DNA from: Bradyrhizobium canariense
GTDB lineage: Bacteria; Pseudomonadota; Alphaproteobacteria; Rhizobiales; Xanthobacteraceae
Direction of reading: 5' to 3'
Assembly: GCF_900105125.1 (NCBI RefSeq)
Contig: NZ_LT629750.1
Location: 4,801,001 to 4,865,000 of the forward strand
Length of the DNA stretch: 64,000 bases
The notes below the pieces were generated by a model. The model saw only the letters and a list, made by a program, of their open reading frames with translations, was not told where the DNA came from and searched no databases. Position numbers and translations under genes: made by a program. Shown in pieces: positions 43,212-52,922 of the stretch. How positions within the stretch are numbered: the first letter of the stretch is position 1; each line of letters opens with the position of its first letter.

Positions 43212-44450
43212 ATGGCCGACGTTCTGACCGCACCGCAACAAACAAAAGCGGATAGCGCGCTGCGCACGCTTGCGGCGATTTCGACGGCCCATTGGGTCAG
43301 CCATTTCCACATGTTCGTGCTGCCGATGCTGTTTCCTTTTCTGAAGGAAAAGCTCGGCGTCGGATACATCGACCTTGGCTTTGCGCTCACCATCTTTGCC
43401 GTGGTCTCCGGACTGACCCAGGCGCCGATCGGTTACCTGGCCGATCATATCGGCGCCCGGAAAATTCTGCTGATGGGCCTTATCGTCGGCGGCTTCGCGC
43501 TGATCATGCTCGGCCTGCATCTGAGCTATTCCTGGCTGATCGCCAGCGCCGTGCTGCTGGGGCTCGCCAACAGCGTCTATCATCCGGCCGATTATGCGAT
43601 CCTTTCGGCCCACATGGATGAAACGCGGATGGGCCGCGCGTTTTCGATCCATACCTTTGCCGGCTTCCTTGGCGGCGCGGTCGCGCCTGCCACAGTGGCG
43701 GCGCTGGCGGCCACGATCGGAGGCCATGGCACCCTGATCGTGACCGGCGCCGTGGGTCCGATTGTGGCGCTGTTGCTGGTCATCGTCGGCGTTCCCGATG
43801 CGAGCGCCGCGGACCGCGGCGCCAAAAGCGCAGGGACTTCACGGCAAAGCATCATCACGCCCGCACTGACCATGCTGACGATCTTTTTCTTGCTGCTCAG
43901 CCTGTCCAGCGCCGGAATTAACAATTTCGGCGTCGTCGCGCTGATGAGCGGTTATGGCGTATCGTTCTCGACCGCCAATATCGCACTGACGGCGTTTCTC
44001 GGCTCTAGCGCGATCGGCGTGCTGGCGGGCGGCGTCCTCGCTGACCGCACCCAGCGCCACGGACAGGTCGCTGCCGCATGTTTTGCGGTCAACGCGGCTA
44101 TCGTGTTTGTCATCGCCGTGATCGCGTTGCCGCCCGTGCTGTTGATGACAGCCATGACGCTGGCCGGATTCCTGAGTGGCGTGATCGCGCCGTCGCGCGA
44201 TATGCTGGTCCGCAACGCCGCGCCTCCCGGCGCGGCCGGCCGGGCCTTCGGTATCGTGTCCACCGGTTTCAATGTCGGCGGCATCATCAGCCCGCTGCTG
44301 TTCGGCTGGATCATGGACCGGAATCAGCCCCACTGGGTGTTCGGTGCTTCCGTGATCTTCATTGTGCTGACGGTCCTGCTCGGGCTCATCACCGACCGCC
44401 AGCCGCAAAGCAATCTTGCTGCGGCTGACGCAAAGCTGGCGCATTCCTGA
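43212..44450 (+). CDS. MFS transporter (fosmidomycin-resistance-like type)
   Basis: A 412-residue, 12-helix facilitator (AAISTAHWVSHFHMFVLPMLFPFLKEKLG; LADHIGARKILLMGLIVGGF; YHPADYAILSAHMDETRMGRAFSIHTFAGFLGG). The HPADYA and AFSIHTFAG segments are like the Fsr group of exporters. Start ATG 43212 gives a natural N-terminus; the longer open frame to 43059 has no match. Followed 77 bp later by the deacylase-like gene, so the two may form an operon. Confidence 0.87.
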   Translation: MADVLTAPQQTKADSALRTLAAISTAHWVSHFHMFVLPMLFPFLKEKLGVGYIDLGFALTIFAVVSGLTQAPIGYLADHIGARKILLMGLIVGGFALIMLGLHLSYSWLIASAVLLGLANSVYHPADYAILSAHMDETRMGRAFSIHTFAGFLGGAVAPATVAALAATIGGHGTLIVTGAVGPIVALLLVIVGVPDASAADRGAKSAGTSRQSIITPALTMLTIFFLLLSLSSAGINNFGVVALMSGYGVSFSTANIALTAFLGSSAIGVLAGGVLADRTQRHGQVAAACFAVNAAIVFVIAVIALPPVLLMTAMTLAGFLSGVIAPSRDMLVRNAAPPGAAGRAFGIVSTGFNVGGIISPLLFGWIMDRNQPHWVFGASVIFIVLTVLLGLITDRQPQSNLAAADAKLAHS

Positions 44451-44527
44451 ACCCCACCCGAGGCGGTTGACAGCATCGGGGAGCGACCCATGATGCGGCA
44501 ACAAAATTCAACTCGGGATGAAACACC

Positions 44528-46249
44528 ATGACGAGCACTCCGGACCTCGTGATCCGTGGCGGCAATATCGCTGACGGGCAAGGCGGCGACCTTTTCGAAG
44601 CTGATATCGCAATATCAGATGGCCGCATCACCGAGGTCGGCAAGATCCTGGGCAAAGGCAAAGAAGAGATCGACGCCAAGGGCAAGTTGGTCACGCCGGG
44701 TTTTGTCGACGTTCACACCCACTATGACGGCCAGGTCACCTGGAGCCAGGACATTACGCCCTCGTCGCAGAATGGCGTCACCACCGCGATCATGGGCAAT
44801 TGCGGGGTCGGCTTCGCACCCTGCAAGCCGGCCGATCACCAACGCCTGATCCAGTTGATGGAAGGCGTCGAGGATATTCCGGAGCCGGTGTTGAGCGCCG
44901 GAATTCCCTGGTCCTGGGAAAGCTTCCCGGACTACATGGAGTGGCTCTCGAAGCGCCATTTCGACATCGATGTCGGCGCGCAACTGCCGCATGCTGCGCT
45001 TCGCGTCTATGTAATGGGTGAACGCGGCGCACGCCGCGATCCATCGACGATCGAGGATAACAAGGCGATGGCTGCGCTTGCCGGCGACGCCGTGCGCGCC
45101 GGGGCGCTGGGATTTTCGACCTCGCGTACCCTCAACCACCGCACCTCGACCGGCGACTTCACGCCGACATTGAAAGCGGGCGAGGATGAGCTGACCGCCA
45201 TCGCCGGCGCGATGCACGGTGTCGGCCGCAGCGTGCTGCAATTCGTGCTCGATCTCTCCACCATCCACGAAGACCTGCCGATGATGTTGCGGGTGGCGGA
45301 AAACACCAAATGCCCGATCTCATTCTCCATCACGCAGAACGACAAGGCGCCGGAGCGCTGGCGCCAGACGCTCGCCAGCATCAATGAAGCGTCCACCCGC
45401 GGCCTGTCGATCACGGCGCAGATCGCCGCGCGCCCGGTAGGGCTGCTGCTTGGCCTCGAATTGTCGCGCAATCCGTTCCAGACTCATCCGAGCTACAAGG
45501 CAATCGCCACGCTGCCGCTGGCCGAGCGGCTGGCGCGGCTGCACCAGCCGGAGGTGCGCGCGGCGATCCTGAGCGAGACCGCCACCTCGACCGACGATCC
45601 GCTGTTCTTCCGGCCGAACTACGACAAGATGTACCTGCTCGGCGATCCGCCCGACTATGAACAGCCGCCGGAAAACACCCTGGGTGCGCAAGCGCGCCGG
45701 CAGGGACGCAAGCCGGAAGAGCTGGCCTACGATGCGATGCTGACGAATGAGGGCCGCGGCATGCTGTATGTGCCGTTCCTCAATTACGCCGACGGCAATC
45801 TCGATGCGACACGCGAGATGCTGCGCGATCCCTGCTCGGTGCCGGGTTTGAGCGACGGCGGTGCGCATTGCGGCATTATCTGCGATGCGAGTTTCCCGAC
45901 CTATTTGCTGACGCACTGGACGAGAGACCGCACGCGCGGCGAAAAGCTGTCGATCCCATTCGTCGCGGCGGCGCAATCGCGCAAGACGGCGCTGTCAGTC
46001 GGACTGTACGATCGCGGCGTCATCGCGCCCGGCTACAAGGCCGACATCAACGTCATCGACTATGGCAGGCTTCATCTGCATCCGCCCAAGGTGCACTATG
46101 ACCTTCCGGTCGGCGGCCGCCGTCTGCTGCAACAGGTCGACGGCTATGACGCGACGATCGTCTCAGGCATGGTGACGCAGCGCGACGGGACGGCCACGGG
46201 CAACCGGCCGGGACGACTGGTGCGCGGCGCACAGGGCAAGCTGCATTAG
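44528..46249 (+). CDS. N-acyl-D-amino-acid deacylase-family amidohydrolase
   Basis: A 573-residue amidohydrolase-superfamily enzyme of the D-aminoacylase type: beta-sandwich start (PDLVIRGGNIADGQGG), metal-binding GFVDVHTHYDGQ (about 60-71), GNCGVGFAPCK typical of the group, and a C-terminal return to the beta-sandwich (GVIAPGYKADINVIDYGRL). Natural substrates of these relatives include N-acyl-D-amino acids and other amides. An MFS gene lies on each side, one on the same strand. Confidence 0.9.
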   Translation: MTSTPDLVIRGGNIADGQGGDLFEADIAISDGRITEVGKILGKGKEEIDAKGKLVTPGFVDVHTHYDGQVTWSQDITPSSQNGVTTAIMGNCGVGFAPCKPADHQRLIQLMEGVEDIPEPVLSAGIPWSWESFPDYMEWLSKRHFDIDVGAQLPHAALRVYVMGERGARRDPSTIEDNKAMAALAGDAVRAGALGFSTSRTLNHRTSTGDFTPTLKAGEDELTAIAGAMHGVGRSVLQFVLDLSTIHEDLPMMLRVAENTKCPISFSITQNDKAPERWRQTLASINEASTRGLSITAQIAARPVGLLLGLELSRNPFQTHPSYKAIATLPLAERLARLHQPEVRAAILSETATSTDDPLFFRPNYDKMYLLGDPPDYEQPPENTLGAQARRQGRKPEELAYDAMLTNEGRGMLYVPFLNYADGNLDATREMLRDPCSVPGLSDGGAHCGIICDASFPTYLLTHWTRDRTRGEKLSIPFVAAAQSRKTALSVGLYDRGVIAPGYKADINVIDYGRLHLHPPKVHYDLPVGGRRLLQQVDGYDATIVSGMVTQRDGTATGNRPGRLVRGAQGKLH

Positions 46250-46306
46250 GCTCCCGACACGCTCGGCGCCGTCCCGGCGAACGCCGGGAGACGGCCGCTG
46301 CTCGCC

Positions 46307-47584
46307 TCACGCAAATTTCGGCTGCGCTGTCTCCCCTTGACCGGTCAGGCGCGCGCGTTCGGTGTTGGGCCAGAGCAACAATAGGCCGAGCAATCCAGAC
46401 ACCACCAGAACAACGGCGTTGATGGTGTATCCGATCATGTAGCCGTCAATCTGACCCGTCGTGCGCTGGATCACGTTGCCCATCACCAATGGCGCCACAA
46501 TTCCAGCAAGCGTGTAGATCGCGCCGTAGATTGCGATCATGGCGCCGCGCTGCGACACCGGCGTGAACTCCCCGATCATCGGCGGACAGACCACATAGAT
46601 CGATCCGCTAAGCCCGGAGCCGACGACGAGAAGCGCAATCATCAATCCGCCGACCTCGACATGCGGGAAAATTGCGAGGATCAATCCACCGACGATCAGG
46701 GGGACCGAGCCAAGCACACCGCGTGCGCCGCGGGTGCTGACACCACGCGACATCAGCACCTGCGAGATCCAGCCGGTGAGGATCACGATCATAGCGCCGA
46801 AGAGCCAGGGCAGGATCGAAATCCACCCGGCGTCCTGCTGCGAGAAGCCGAGACCCTTCACGATGAAGGACGTGAACCATGTGAGACCGAGTGAAAGCGC
46901 CCAATAGGCCCCGAACGTTGCAATGCAGCAACCGACAAAGGTTCGCGACGTCAAAAGCTGGAAATACGGAATGCGGGGTTCGGCCGCGGCCATCGCCACG
47001 GTTTGCACCAGCGGACCTTCCTTGCCCATGATCAGCCACGCCGCGGCCCACATCAGGCCGACGACGCCGAGCGCGCCAAACGCATAGTGCCAGCTGTGGT
47101 TGACGATCACCCAGTTCAGTGCCGGTACCGCAAGCACCACACCGAACGCCGATCCCTGCGACAGGATCGCGGTAGGAAGGGTGCGTTTCTCATCGGGAAA
47201 CCATTTGTAGATCGCATGCACCGCCACCGAAAACGCCGGCCCCTCGCCGGCGCCGAGGATGACGCGGCAGATCAGCAGCGTGGTGAACCCGATGGTGCCC
47301 ACCATCGGAAACTGCGCCAGCGCCCATACCAGCGCCAACGCCAAAAGTACCCAGCGCGTCGCGACGCGGTTGACGATGAAACCGACGACAATGGCCGAGA
47401 TCGAAAACAGGAAGAAGAACGAGGAGCCGAGCAAGCCGAACTGTTCAGGCTCGAGCTTCAGCTCGGTCATGATCGGCACGCCGGCGAGGCCGACCACGAT
47501 CTTGTCCGCGAAATTCACCAGCATGAACAGAAACAGGAGAAAGGTGATTTTCCAGGCGCCCTTGGGCGTCGGCTGCGCGGTCAT
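46307..47584 (-). CDS. MFS transporter (anion/cation symporter type)
   Basis: A 425-residue MFS protein of the ACS type (hexuronate, glucarate, phthalate and similar organic anions): WKITFLLFLFMLVNFADKIVVGLAGVP, CRVILGAGEGPAFSVAVHAIYKWFPDEKRTLPTAI (the conserved GEGPAFP-like region), and 12 predicted helices. It faces the deacylase gene (convergent, 57 bp apart); together they could take up and cleave an acidic amide, which is inference. Confidence 0.9.
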   Translation of the reverse strand: MTAQPTPKGAWKITFLLFLFMLVNFADKIVVGLAGVPIMTELKLEPEQFGLLGSSFFFLFSISAIVVGFIVNRVATRWVLLALALVWALAQFPMVGTIGFTTLLICRVILGAGEGPAFSVAVHAIYKWFPDEKRTLPTAILSQGSAFGVVLAVPALNWVIVNHSWHYAFGALGVVGLMWAAAWLIMGKEGPLVQTVAMAAAEPRIPYFQLLTSRTFVGCCIATFGAYWALSLGLTWFTSFIVKGLGFSQQDAGWISILPWLFGAMIVILTGWISQVLMSRGVSTRGARGVLGSVPLIVGGLILAIFPHVEVGGLMIALLVVGSGLSGSIYVVCPPMIGEFTPVSQRGAMIAIYGAIYTLAGIVAPLVMGNVIQRTTGQIDGYMIGYTINAVVLVVSGLLGLLLLWPNTERARLTGQGETAQPKFA

Positions 47585-47884
47585 GTTTACTCTCCCCCTG
47601 CTTATCGCGTGTCTGGTAGCCTTGTTGGCTGGCTTGGTCCAATGCTATCCACGGCCCCGCCGGCATTGCAACCCGACATTTTGGTCGGATCGCCGATCGG
47701 CCGCCGCCCGGGTGCGCTTGTCCTCCGACATCCGGCTTGACGTTGCGTTGCAACCAGACTCCTGCTGGCTCCGAGGACGCTCGAAAATATTGCTGGATCA
47801 CGATCGCGTCGCTGTCACGATTGAGACCGTGATATCCCCCTATGGTCTTGGTATGTTGAGCGGAGATCAGAAGGATTTTTGGAT
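47585..47884. other. Divergent intergenic region, no gene seen
   Basis: These 300 bp separate the divergent MFS and methyltransferase genes and must carry both promoters. I see only short open frames without ribosome sites and no strong palindrome. Confidence 0.4.
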
Positions 47885-48658
47885 ATGACCATATCTATTT
47901 ATCGCCGTGCGCCGGCCGCCGGCGTGTTTGCCATTCTCTCGATGTTCTGCGCATGGGGCATGGGGCCCGCGACCGCGCAGGACGCCAAGACTCCGGACTA
48001 CGAAGCCATTGTCGCCTCGCCGGATCGAAGCGACGCCGATCGGCAAACCGATCAGCGCCGCCAGCCCGCCAAGATGCTTGCCTTCACCGGCGCCAAACCC
48101 GGAATGAAGGTGCTGGATATGGAAGCCAGCGGTGGCTACAGCACCGAGCTGCTGGCCCGCGCGGTCGCGCCATCCGGCACAGTGTATGCGCAGGATTCCG
48201 CCGCTGTCGTCGAGCGGTCCGTGAAGGACAAATTCGACACTCGGGCGCAAAAGCCGGCAATGAAAAACGTCGTGCATGTCGTCAGGAATTACGATGACCC
48301 GATTCCGCCAGATGTCGGCGGCCTCGACCTGATTACGTTCTTCTTTGCCTATCACGATATGACCTACATGCCGGTCGATCGTGCCGAGATGAACCGCAAG
48401 ATGTTCGCGGCGCTGAAGCCCGGCGGCTTCCTTGTGATCGCCGACCACTCCGCCAAATCAGGCGACAGCGCGACCGTTGGCAAGACGCTTCATCGCATCG
48501 AGGAAAGCACGCTGCGCCAGGAGATCGAGGCGGCCGGCTTCAAACTGGTGACCGAGGCTGATTTTCTGCGCCATCCCGAAGATCCGCGGGACGCGCCGGT
48601 ATTCCATCCGCAGGTCCCTACCGACGAGTTCGTGCTGAAGTATCAAAAGCCGTCATGA
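47885..48658 (+). CDS. Exported class I methyltransferase-like protein
   Basis: A 257-residue protein with a Sec-type signal (AAGVFAILSMFCAWGMGPATAQ) followed by a Rossmann methyltransferase domain: motif I GMKVLDMEASGGYSTELLARAV (about 75-96, with Glu where Gly is usual), DLITFFFAYHDMTYM and ALKPGGFLVIADHSAK. A SAM-dependent enzyme in the periplasm is puzzling because SAM is cytoplasmic; related exported proteins are widespread in proteobacteria. Start ATG 47885 or TTG 47879; AGAAGGA lies upstream. 19 bp before the ABC ATPase gene, so possibly co-transcribed. Confidence 0.85.
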   Translation: MTISIYRRAPAAGVFAILSMFCAWGMGPATAQDAKTPDYEAIVASPDRSDADRQTDQRRQPAKMLAFTGAKPGMKVLDMEASGGYSTELLARAVAPSGTVYAQDSAAVVERSVKDKFDTRAQKPAMKNVVHVVRNYDDPIPPDVGGLDLITFFFAYHDMTYMPVDRAEMNRKMFAALKPGGFLVIADHSAKSGDSATVGKTLHRIEESTLRQEIEAAGFKLVTEADFLRHPEDPRDAPVFHPQVPTDEFVLKYQKPS

Positions 48659-48677
48659 GGCCTCGCCCGCGCTCTAC

Positions 48678-49352
48678 ATGGAAAGCTGCGACCACATCGT
48701 GCTGAGCGTCCGGAATCTGACCAAGACCTATCGCTCTGCGGGAGAGCAAGTCATGGTGCTCCGAGGCGTGAATCTGGAGATCGCGGCGGGCGAGCGCGTC
48801 GCGCTCACCGGCGAGTCCGGCAGCGGCAAAAGCACGCTGTTGCATCTGATCGCGGGACTCGATCGCGCCGATGGCGGCGAAGTTCGGCTGGCGGACATTT
48901 CGGTCGGCGATCTGACCGACGCCGGCCGGGCAGCGTTGCGGCGGGATCGGCTGGGTCTGGTGTTTCAGCAATTCAATCTGATCCCGAGCCTCAATGTGGA
49001 AGATAATCTCGCCTTCCAGACCCGCATCGCCGGCCGTCACGATGCGGCCTGGCATGACGAACTGGTGGAGCGCCTGGGCCTCGGCAATTTGCTGAAGCGC
49101 TATCCCGAACAATTGTCCGGCGGCCAGCAGCAGCGGGTCGCCATCGGTCGCGCGCTGGCGGTGAAGCCGCTGCTGCTGCTCGCCGACGAACCCACCGGCA
49201 ATCTCGATGAGGCAACCGCAGACCAGGTTCTCGCGCTCACGCGCGATCTTGTCGCACGAACCGGCTGCGGCCTGTTGATGGTGACGCACAGCGTGCGCCT
49301 TGCCGCGACGCTCGACCGGCGGATCAACCTCAGCGCCGGGCTGATCGCATGA
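48678..49352 (+). CDS. ABC transporter ATPase (LolD/MacB-like)
   Basis: A 224-residue ATPase: Walker A GESGSGKST, Q-loop LVFQQFNLIPSLNVEDN, signature LSGGQQQRVAIGRAL, Walker B LLLLADEPTGNLDE. The pattern is that of LolD/FtsE/MacB-type ATPases, which drive mechanotransmission rather than solute import. It overlaps the FtsX-type permease gene by 4 bp (ATGA). Confidence 0.93.
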   Translation: MESCDHIVLSVRNLTKTYRSAGEQVMVLRGVNLEIAAGERVALTGESGSGKSTLLHLIAGLDRADGGEVRLADISVGDLTDAGRAALRRDRLGLVFQQFNLIPSLNVEDNLAFQTRIAGRHDAAWHDELVERLGLGNLLKRYPEQLSGGQQQRVAIGRALAVKPLLLLADEPTGNLDEATADQVLALTRDLVARTGCGLLMVTHSVRLAATLDRRINLSAGLIA

Positions 49353-51811
49353 GCGGCATCGTCTGGATTCTCGCAGTCCTGCTCAGCCATTGGCGGCGGC
49401 ATCCGATGCAGCTTGCGACCTTGCTGATCGGACTGATTTCCGCGACCGCCTTGTGGAGCGGCGTGCAGGCGCTGAACCAGCAGGCGCGCAGCAGCTACGA
49501 TCGCGCCGCGGCGGCTTTCGGCGGCGTGAGAACCCCGATGCTGATCGGTAAAGACGGCACGGCCTTCCCGCAGCAACTCTTTGTTGACCTGCGCCGTGCC
49601 GGCTGGCCGGTCTCGCCCGTACTCGAAGGTCGTCTTCAGATCGGCGGGCGGTCGTTCCGGCTGTTGGGCATAGAACCGGTTACACTGCCCGCTGAAGTCG
49701 GCAACGCGCCGGCGATCGGAAGAGCGGATCTGCAAGCCTTCATCACGCCACCCGGTGAGACGTTGGTCGCGCCCGAAATGCTTTCCGAACTCGGCCTGGC
49801 CGAAGGCGCCGCGCCGCTGGCGAGCAGCGGTGCATCGCTGTCGCCGCTGCATGCACAGCCGCTGCTGGCGCCTGGCGTATTGGTGGTCGATATCGGCATG
49901 GCGCAACAGCTTCTGAATATGCCGGACCGGATTTCCCGCCTGTTGGTCGGTAAAGCCAGGGGACCACGAGCGCCGCTGGCGACCATCGCCGGCGACAAGC
50001 TCCGCCTGGTCGCCGCAGACGCGGAAAGCGATCTCGAACGCCTCACCGACAGCTTTCACCTCAACCTGACAGCGTTCGGCCTGCTGTCGTTTTTTGTGGG
50101 GCTGTTCATCGTTAATTCGGCGATCGGACTTGCGTTCGAGCAGCGCCTGCCGATGCTGCGAACGTTGCGCGCCTGCGGCGTGTCCGCCCGCATGCTGAAT
50201 TCAGCGCTGCTGCTCGAACTGGTCACGCTGGCGCTGGTCGCAGGCATCGCAGGATTGGTCTGCGGTTATTTGATCGCGGCCTTGCTGCTGCCCGATGTGG
50301 CGGCCAGCCTGCGCGGTCTCTACGGCGCGGAGATTCCGGGACAGTTGACGTTGAAGCCGCAGTGGTGGTTCGCCGGCCTCGCGATCAGCGTCATCGGCGC
50401 ATTGGCGGCCGCAACTGCGAGCTTGACGAAAGCGATTCGTATGCCCGTGCTGGCTACTGCGCAACCTCAGGCCTGGCAACAGCAACAGCACCGATGGTTG
50501 ATTCTCCAAAGCGGGGTTGCCGTCATCGTGCTGGTCGCCGCCGGCTGCTTGCTGTGGTTCGGCGACTCACTGCTGTCAGGATTTGCCGTGCTGGCGGCGT
50601 TGCTGCTCGGCGCGGCGCTGCTCCTGCCGGCGTTGCTGGAACTGGTGCTATCGCTGGGCCAGCGCCATGCTCGTCGAGCGCTCGCGGTCTGGTGGTGGGC
50701 CGATAGCCGCCAGCAGCTTTCGGGATTGTCGCTGGCGCTGATGGCGCTGTTGCTCGCGCTCGCCGTCAATGTCGGCGTCGGCACCATGGTGGAAACTTTT
50801 AGCCGTACTTTTGTCACCTGGCTCGATGGCAGGCTGGCAGCGGACGTCTACATCAACGCGTCAGACAATACGCAGGCCGCCGAGATCAGGGCATGGTTGA
50901 GCCAGCGTCCCGAGGTGCAGGCGATCCTGCCGGGCGGCCGCGCCGATGCACAGATCGCGGGCGCACCGGTTGAAATCCTGGGTCTTTCCGATCATGCCAC
51001 CTATCGGGATCACTGGCCGCTGCTCCAGGCTGCTAACAGCGCCTGGGTTCGCCTTCGTCCCGGTGATGCCGGCTTTGTCAGCGAGCAATTGGCCCGGCGT
51101 CTGAACCTCACGATCGGCGATCACATCGACGTGCCCACATCAGGCGGAAACTGGACGCTTGAAGTGGTCGGCATCTATGCCGATTACGGCAATCCCAAAG
51201 GACAGATTGCCGTCAATTTCGCGGCGCTGACGCGGCGCTTCCCCGACATTCCGCTAACGCGGCTGGGCTTGCGCGTCGCGCGGACCGAGATTCCGGCACT
51301 GATGTCAGCCTTGCAGGACAAGTTCGGCCTCGACGGCCGCAACCTCATCGATCAGGCCACGCTGAAAGCCGACTCGACACGAATCTTCAACCGGACCTTT
51401 GCCGTGACCGCCGCGCTGAACGCGTTCACGCTCGGTGTCGCGGGCGTCGCATTGCTGACCAGCCTGTTGACCCTGGGCAATTCCCGTCTGCCTCAACTCG
51501 CGCCATTATGGGCGATTGGAATCACGCGGCGGCAGCTTGCGTCAATTGAACTCCTGAAAACCATGTCCGTTGCGCTGATCACGACCCTGCTGGCGCTGCC
51601 GCTCGGTCTGCTGGTCGCGTGGTGCCTGATCGCGGTGGTGAATGTGAAGGCATTCGGCTGGCGGTTGCCGTTTCATGTTTTCCCACTGCAACTAATCGAG
51701 TTGGTCGGCGTAGCCATGCTGGCCTCGCTGTTCGCCGCGCTGCTTCCGGCGCTCAAGCTGGCGCGCATGCAGCCGGCTACCCTCGTCAAGATTTTCGCTG
51801 ATGAGCGATAG
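49349..51811 (+). CDS. FtsX-family ABC transporter permease
   Basis: An 820-residue membrane protein with an N-terminal helix (about 20-38), a large periplasmic domain, and two FtsX blocks of membrane helices (about 235-345 with the RLPMLRTLRACGVSARMLN motif, and about 680-815 with NSRLPQLAPLWAIGITRRQLASIELLKT), with two further helices near 380-430 and one near 460-480. This is the layout of large lipoprotein or lipid-exporting FtsX proteins. The neighbours (LolD-like ATPase before, CrtC-like lipocalin after) make the classical three-gene set. Confidence 0.92.
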   Translation: MSGIVWILAVLLSHWRRHPMQLATLLIGLISATALWSGVQALNQQARSSYDRAAAAFGGVRTPMLIGKDGTAFPQQLFVDLRRAGWPVSPVLEGRLQIGGRSFRLLGIEPVTLPAEVGNAPAIGRADLQAFITPPGETLVAPEMLSELGLAEGAAPLASSGASLSPLHAQPLLAPGVLVVDIGMAQQLLNMPDRISRLLVGKARGPRAPLATIAGDKLRLVAADAESDLERLTDSFHLNLTAFGLLSFFVGLFIVNSAIGLAFEQRLPMLRTLRACGVSARMLNSALLLELVTLALVAGIAGLVCGYLIAALLLPDVAASLRGLYGAEIPGQLTLKPQWWFAGLAISVIGALAAATASLTKAIRMPVLATAQPQAWQQQQHRWLILQSGVAVIVLVAAGCLLWFGDSLLSGFAVLAALLLGAALLLPALLELVLSLGQRHARRALAVWWWADSRQQLSGLSLALMALLLALAVNVGVGTMVETFSRTFVTWLDGRLAADVYINASDNTQAAEIRAWLSQRPEVQAILPGGRADAQIAGAPVEILGLSDHATYRDHWPLLQAANSAWVRLRPGDAGFVSEQLARRLNLTIGDHIDVPTSGGNWTLEVVGIYADYGNPKGQIAVNFAALTRRFPDIPLTRLGLRVARTEIPALMSALQDKFGLDGRNLIDQATLKADSTRIFNRTFAVTAALNAFTLGVAGVALLTSLLTLGNSRLPQLAPLWAIGITRRQLASIELLKTMSVALITTLLALPLGLLVAWCLIAVVNVKAFGWRLPFHVFPLQLIELVGVAMLASLFAALLPALKLARMQPATLVKIFADER

Positions 51812-52889
51812 GCTCAAGATATCCCGCCGCGCCTTCGCAGGCGGCGCCGTCGTTCTCGGGCTCGGCTCGAGCTTCGCACGCGCGCAAGGCTTTGCTGGGC
51901 TTGGCAAGCAGGCGGATGGATTCGCGACCGTCGTTCCCGGCAAGGCGTTTTCCTTCCCTGCTGATCTTGGCCCGCACCCGGATTACCGGATCGAGTGGTG
52001 GTACGTCACCGCCAACCTCACGGATTCAACTGGCGCAGCCTATGGCGCGCAATGGACCTTGTTTCGGGAGGCATCAAGACCTGGCCCGCAACAACAGGAA
52101 TGGGCCAATCAGCAGATCTGGATGGGCCATGCCGCCGTGACGCGGGCGGATCTTCACAGGTTCAGCGAAACATTTGCGCGCGGCGGCGTGGGTCAGGCCG
52201 GCGTGGAGGCAAAGCCGTTTCAAGCCTGGATCGATTCCTGGGAGATGCGCGGGCTCGACGCCATGAACGACATGACCATCGCCCCGCTTGAACTAAGCGC
52301 GTCTGGCGCGGACTTCAGTTACGCGCTGCGGCTCGACGCGGATCATCCGCTGGCTCTTCAGGGAGAGGCCGGCTACAGCAGGAAGTCGGAACGCGGACAG
52401 GCATCCTATTATTTCAGCCAGCCGTTTTTCAAGGTAACAGGCCACATTACCATTGACGACAAGCCGGCCGAGGTCACCGGACAGGCGTGGATGGATCGGG
52501 AATGGAGCAGCCAGCCGCTCGCGGCAGATCAGACCGGCTGGGACTGGCTCTCGTTGCATCTCGCTTCAGGCGAGAAATTGATGTTGTTTCGGCTGCGTCA
52601 GACCGACGGCAACGACTACGCTTCCGGTAACTGGATTAGATCTGACGGAGGATCAGAGCCAGTTCCCCCCGCAGAAATCAGGATGACGCCAATGGCCTTG
52701 ACGGAGATCGGGGCTCGAAAGCTGCCGACGGCATGGCGCATCGAGATCGCCGCGCGTGGCTTTGCGATCGAGACCATCGCCCTGAATGCCCGAAGCTGGA
52801 TGGGAACGAGTTTTCCCTATTGGGAAGGACCGATCAGCTTCACCGGCAGCCACAGCGGCGTAGGATATCTCGAGATGACCGGCTATTGA
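51801..52889 (+). CDS. CrtC/AttH-like lipocalin-domain protein, Tat-exported
   Basis: A 362-residue protein with a twin-arginine signal (ISRRAFAGGAVVLGLGSSFARAQ) and the AttH/CrtC double-lipocalin pattern: FPADLGPHPDYRIEWWYVTANL, then GQAWMDREWSSQPL and YWEGPISFTGSHSGVGYLEMTGY. Relatives are carotenoid 1,2-hydratase and secreted lipid-binding or hydrolase-like proteins. It overlaps the permease gene by 11 bp, so its synthesis is coupled; it may receive or process the lipid moved by the FtsX machine. Confidence 0.9.
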   Translation: MSDRLKISRRAFAGGAVVLGLGSSFARAQGFAGLGKQADGFATVVPGKAFSFPADLGPHPDYRIEWWYVTANLTDSTGAAYGAQWTLFREASRPGPQQQEWANQQIWMGHAAVTRADLHRFSETFARGGVGQAGVEAKPFQAWIDSWEMRGLDAMNDMTIAPLELSASGADFSYALRLDADHPLALQGEAGYSRKSERGQASYYFSQPFFKVTGHITIDDKPAEVTGQAWMDREWSSQPLAADQTGWDWLSLHLASGEKLMLFRLRQTDGNDYASGNWIRSDGGSEPVPPAEIRMTPMALTEIGARKLPTAWRIEIAARGFAIETIALNARSWMGTSFPYWEGPISFTGSHSGVGYLEMTGY

Positions 52890-52922
52890 GAGACTCGCTA
52901 TCACTTCAAGGGAAATTTCGCG

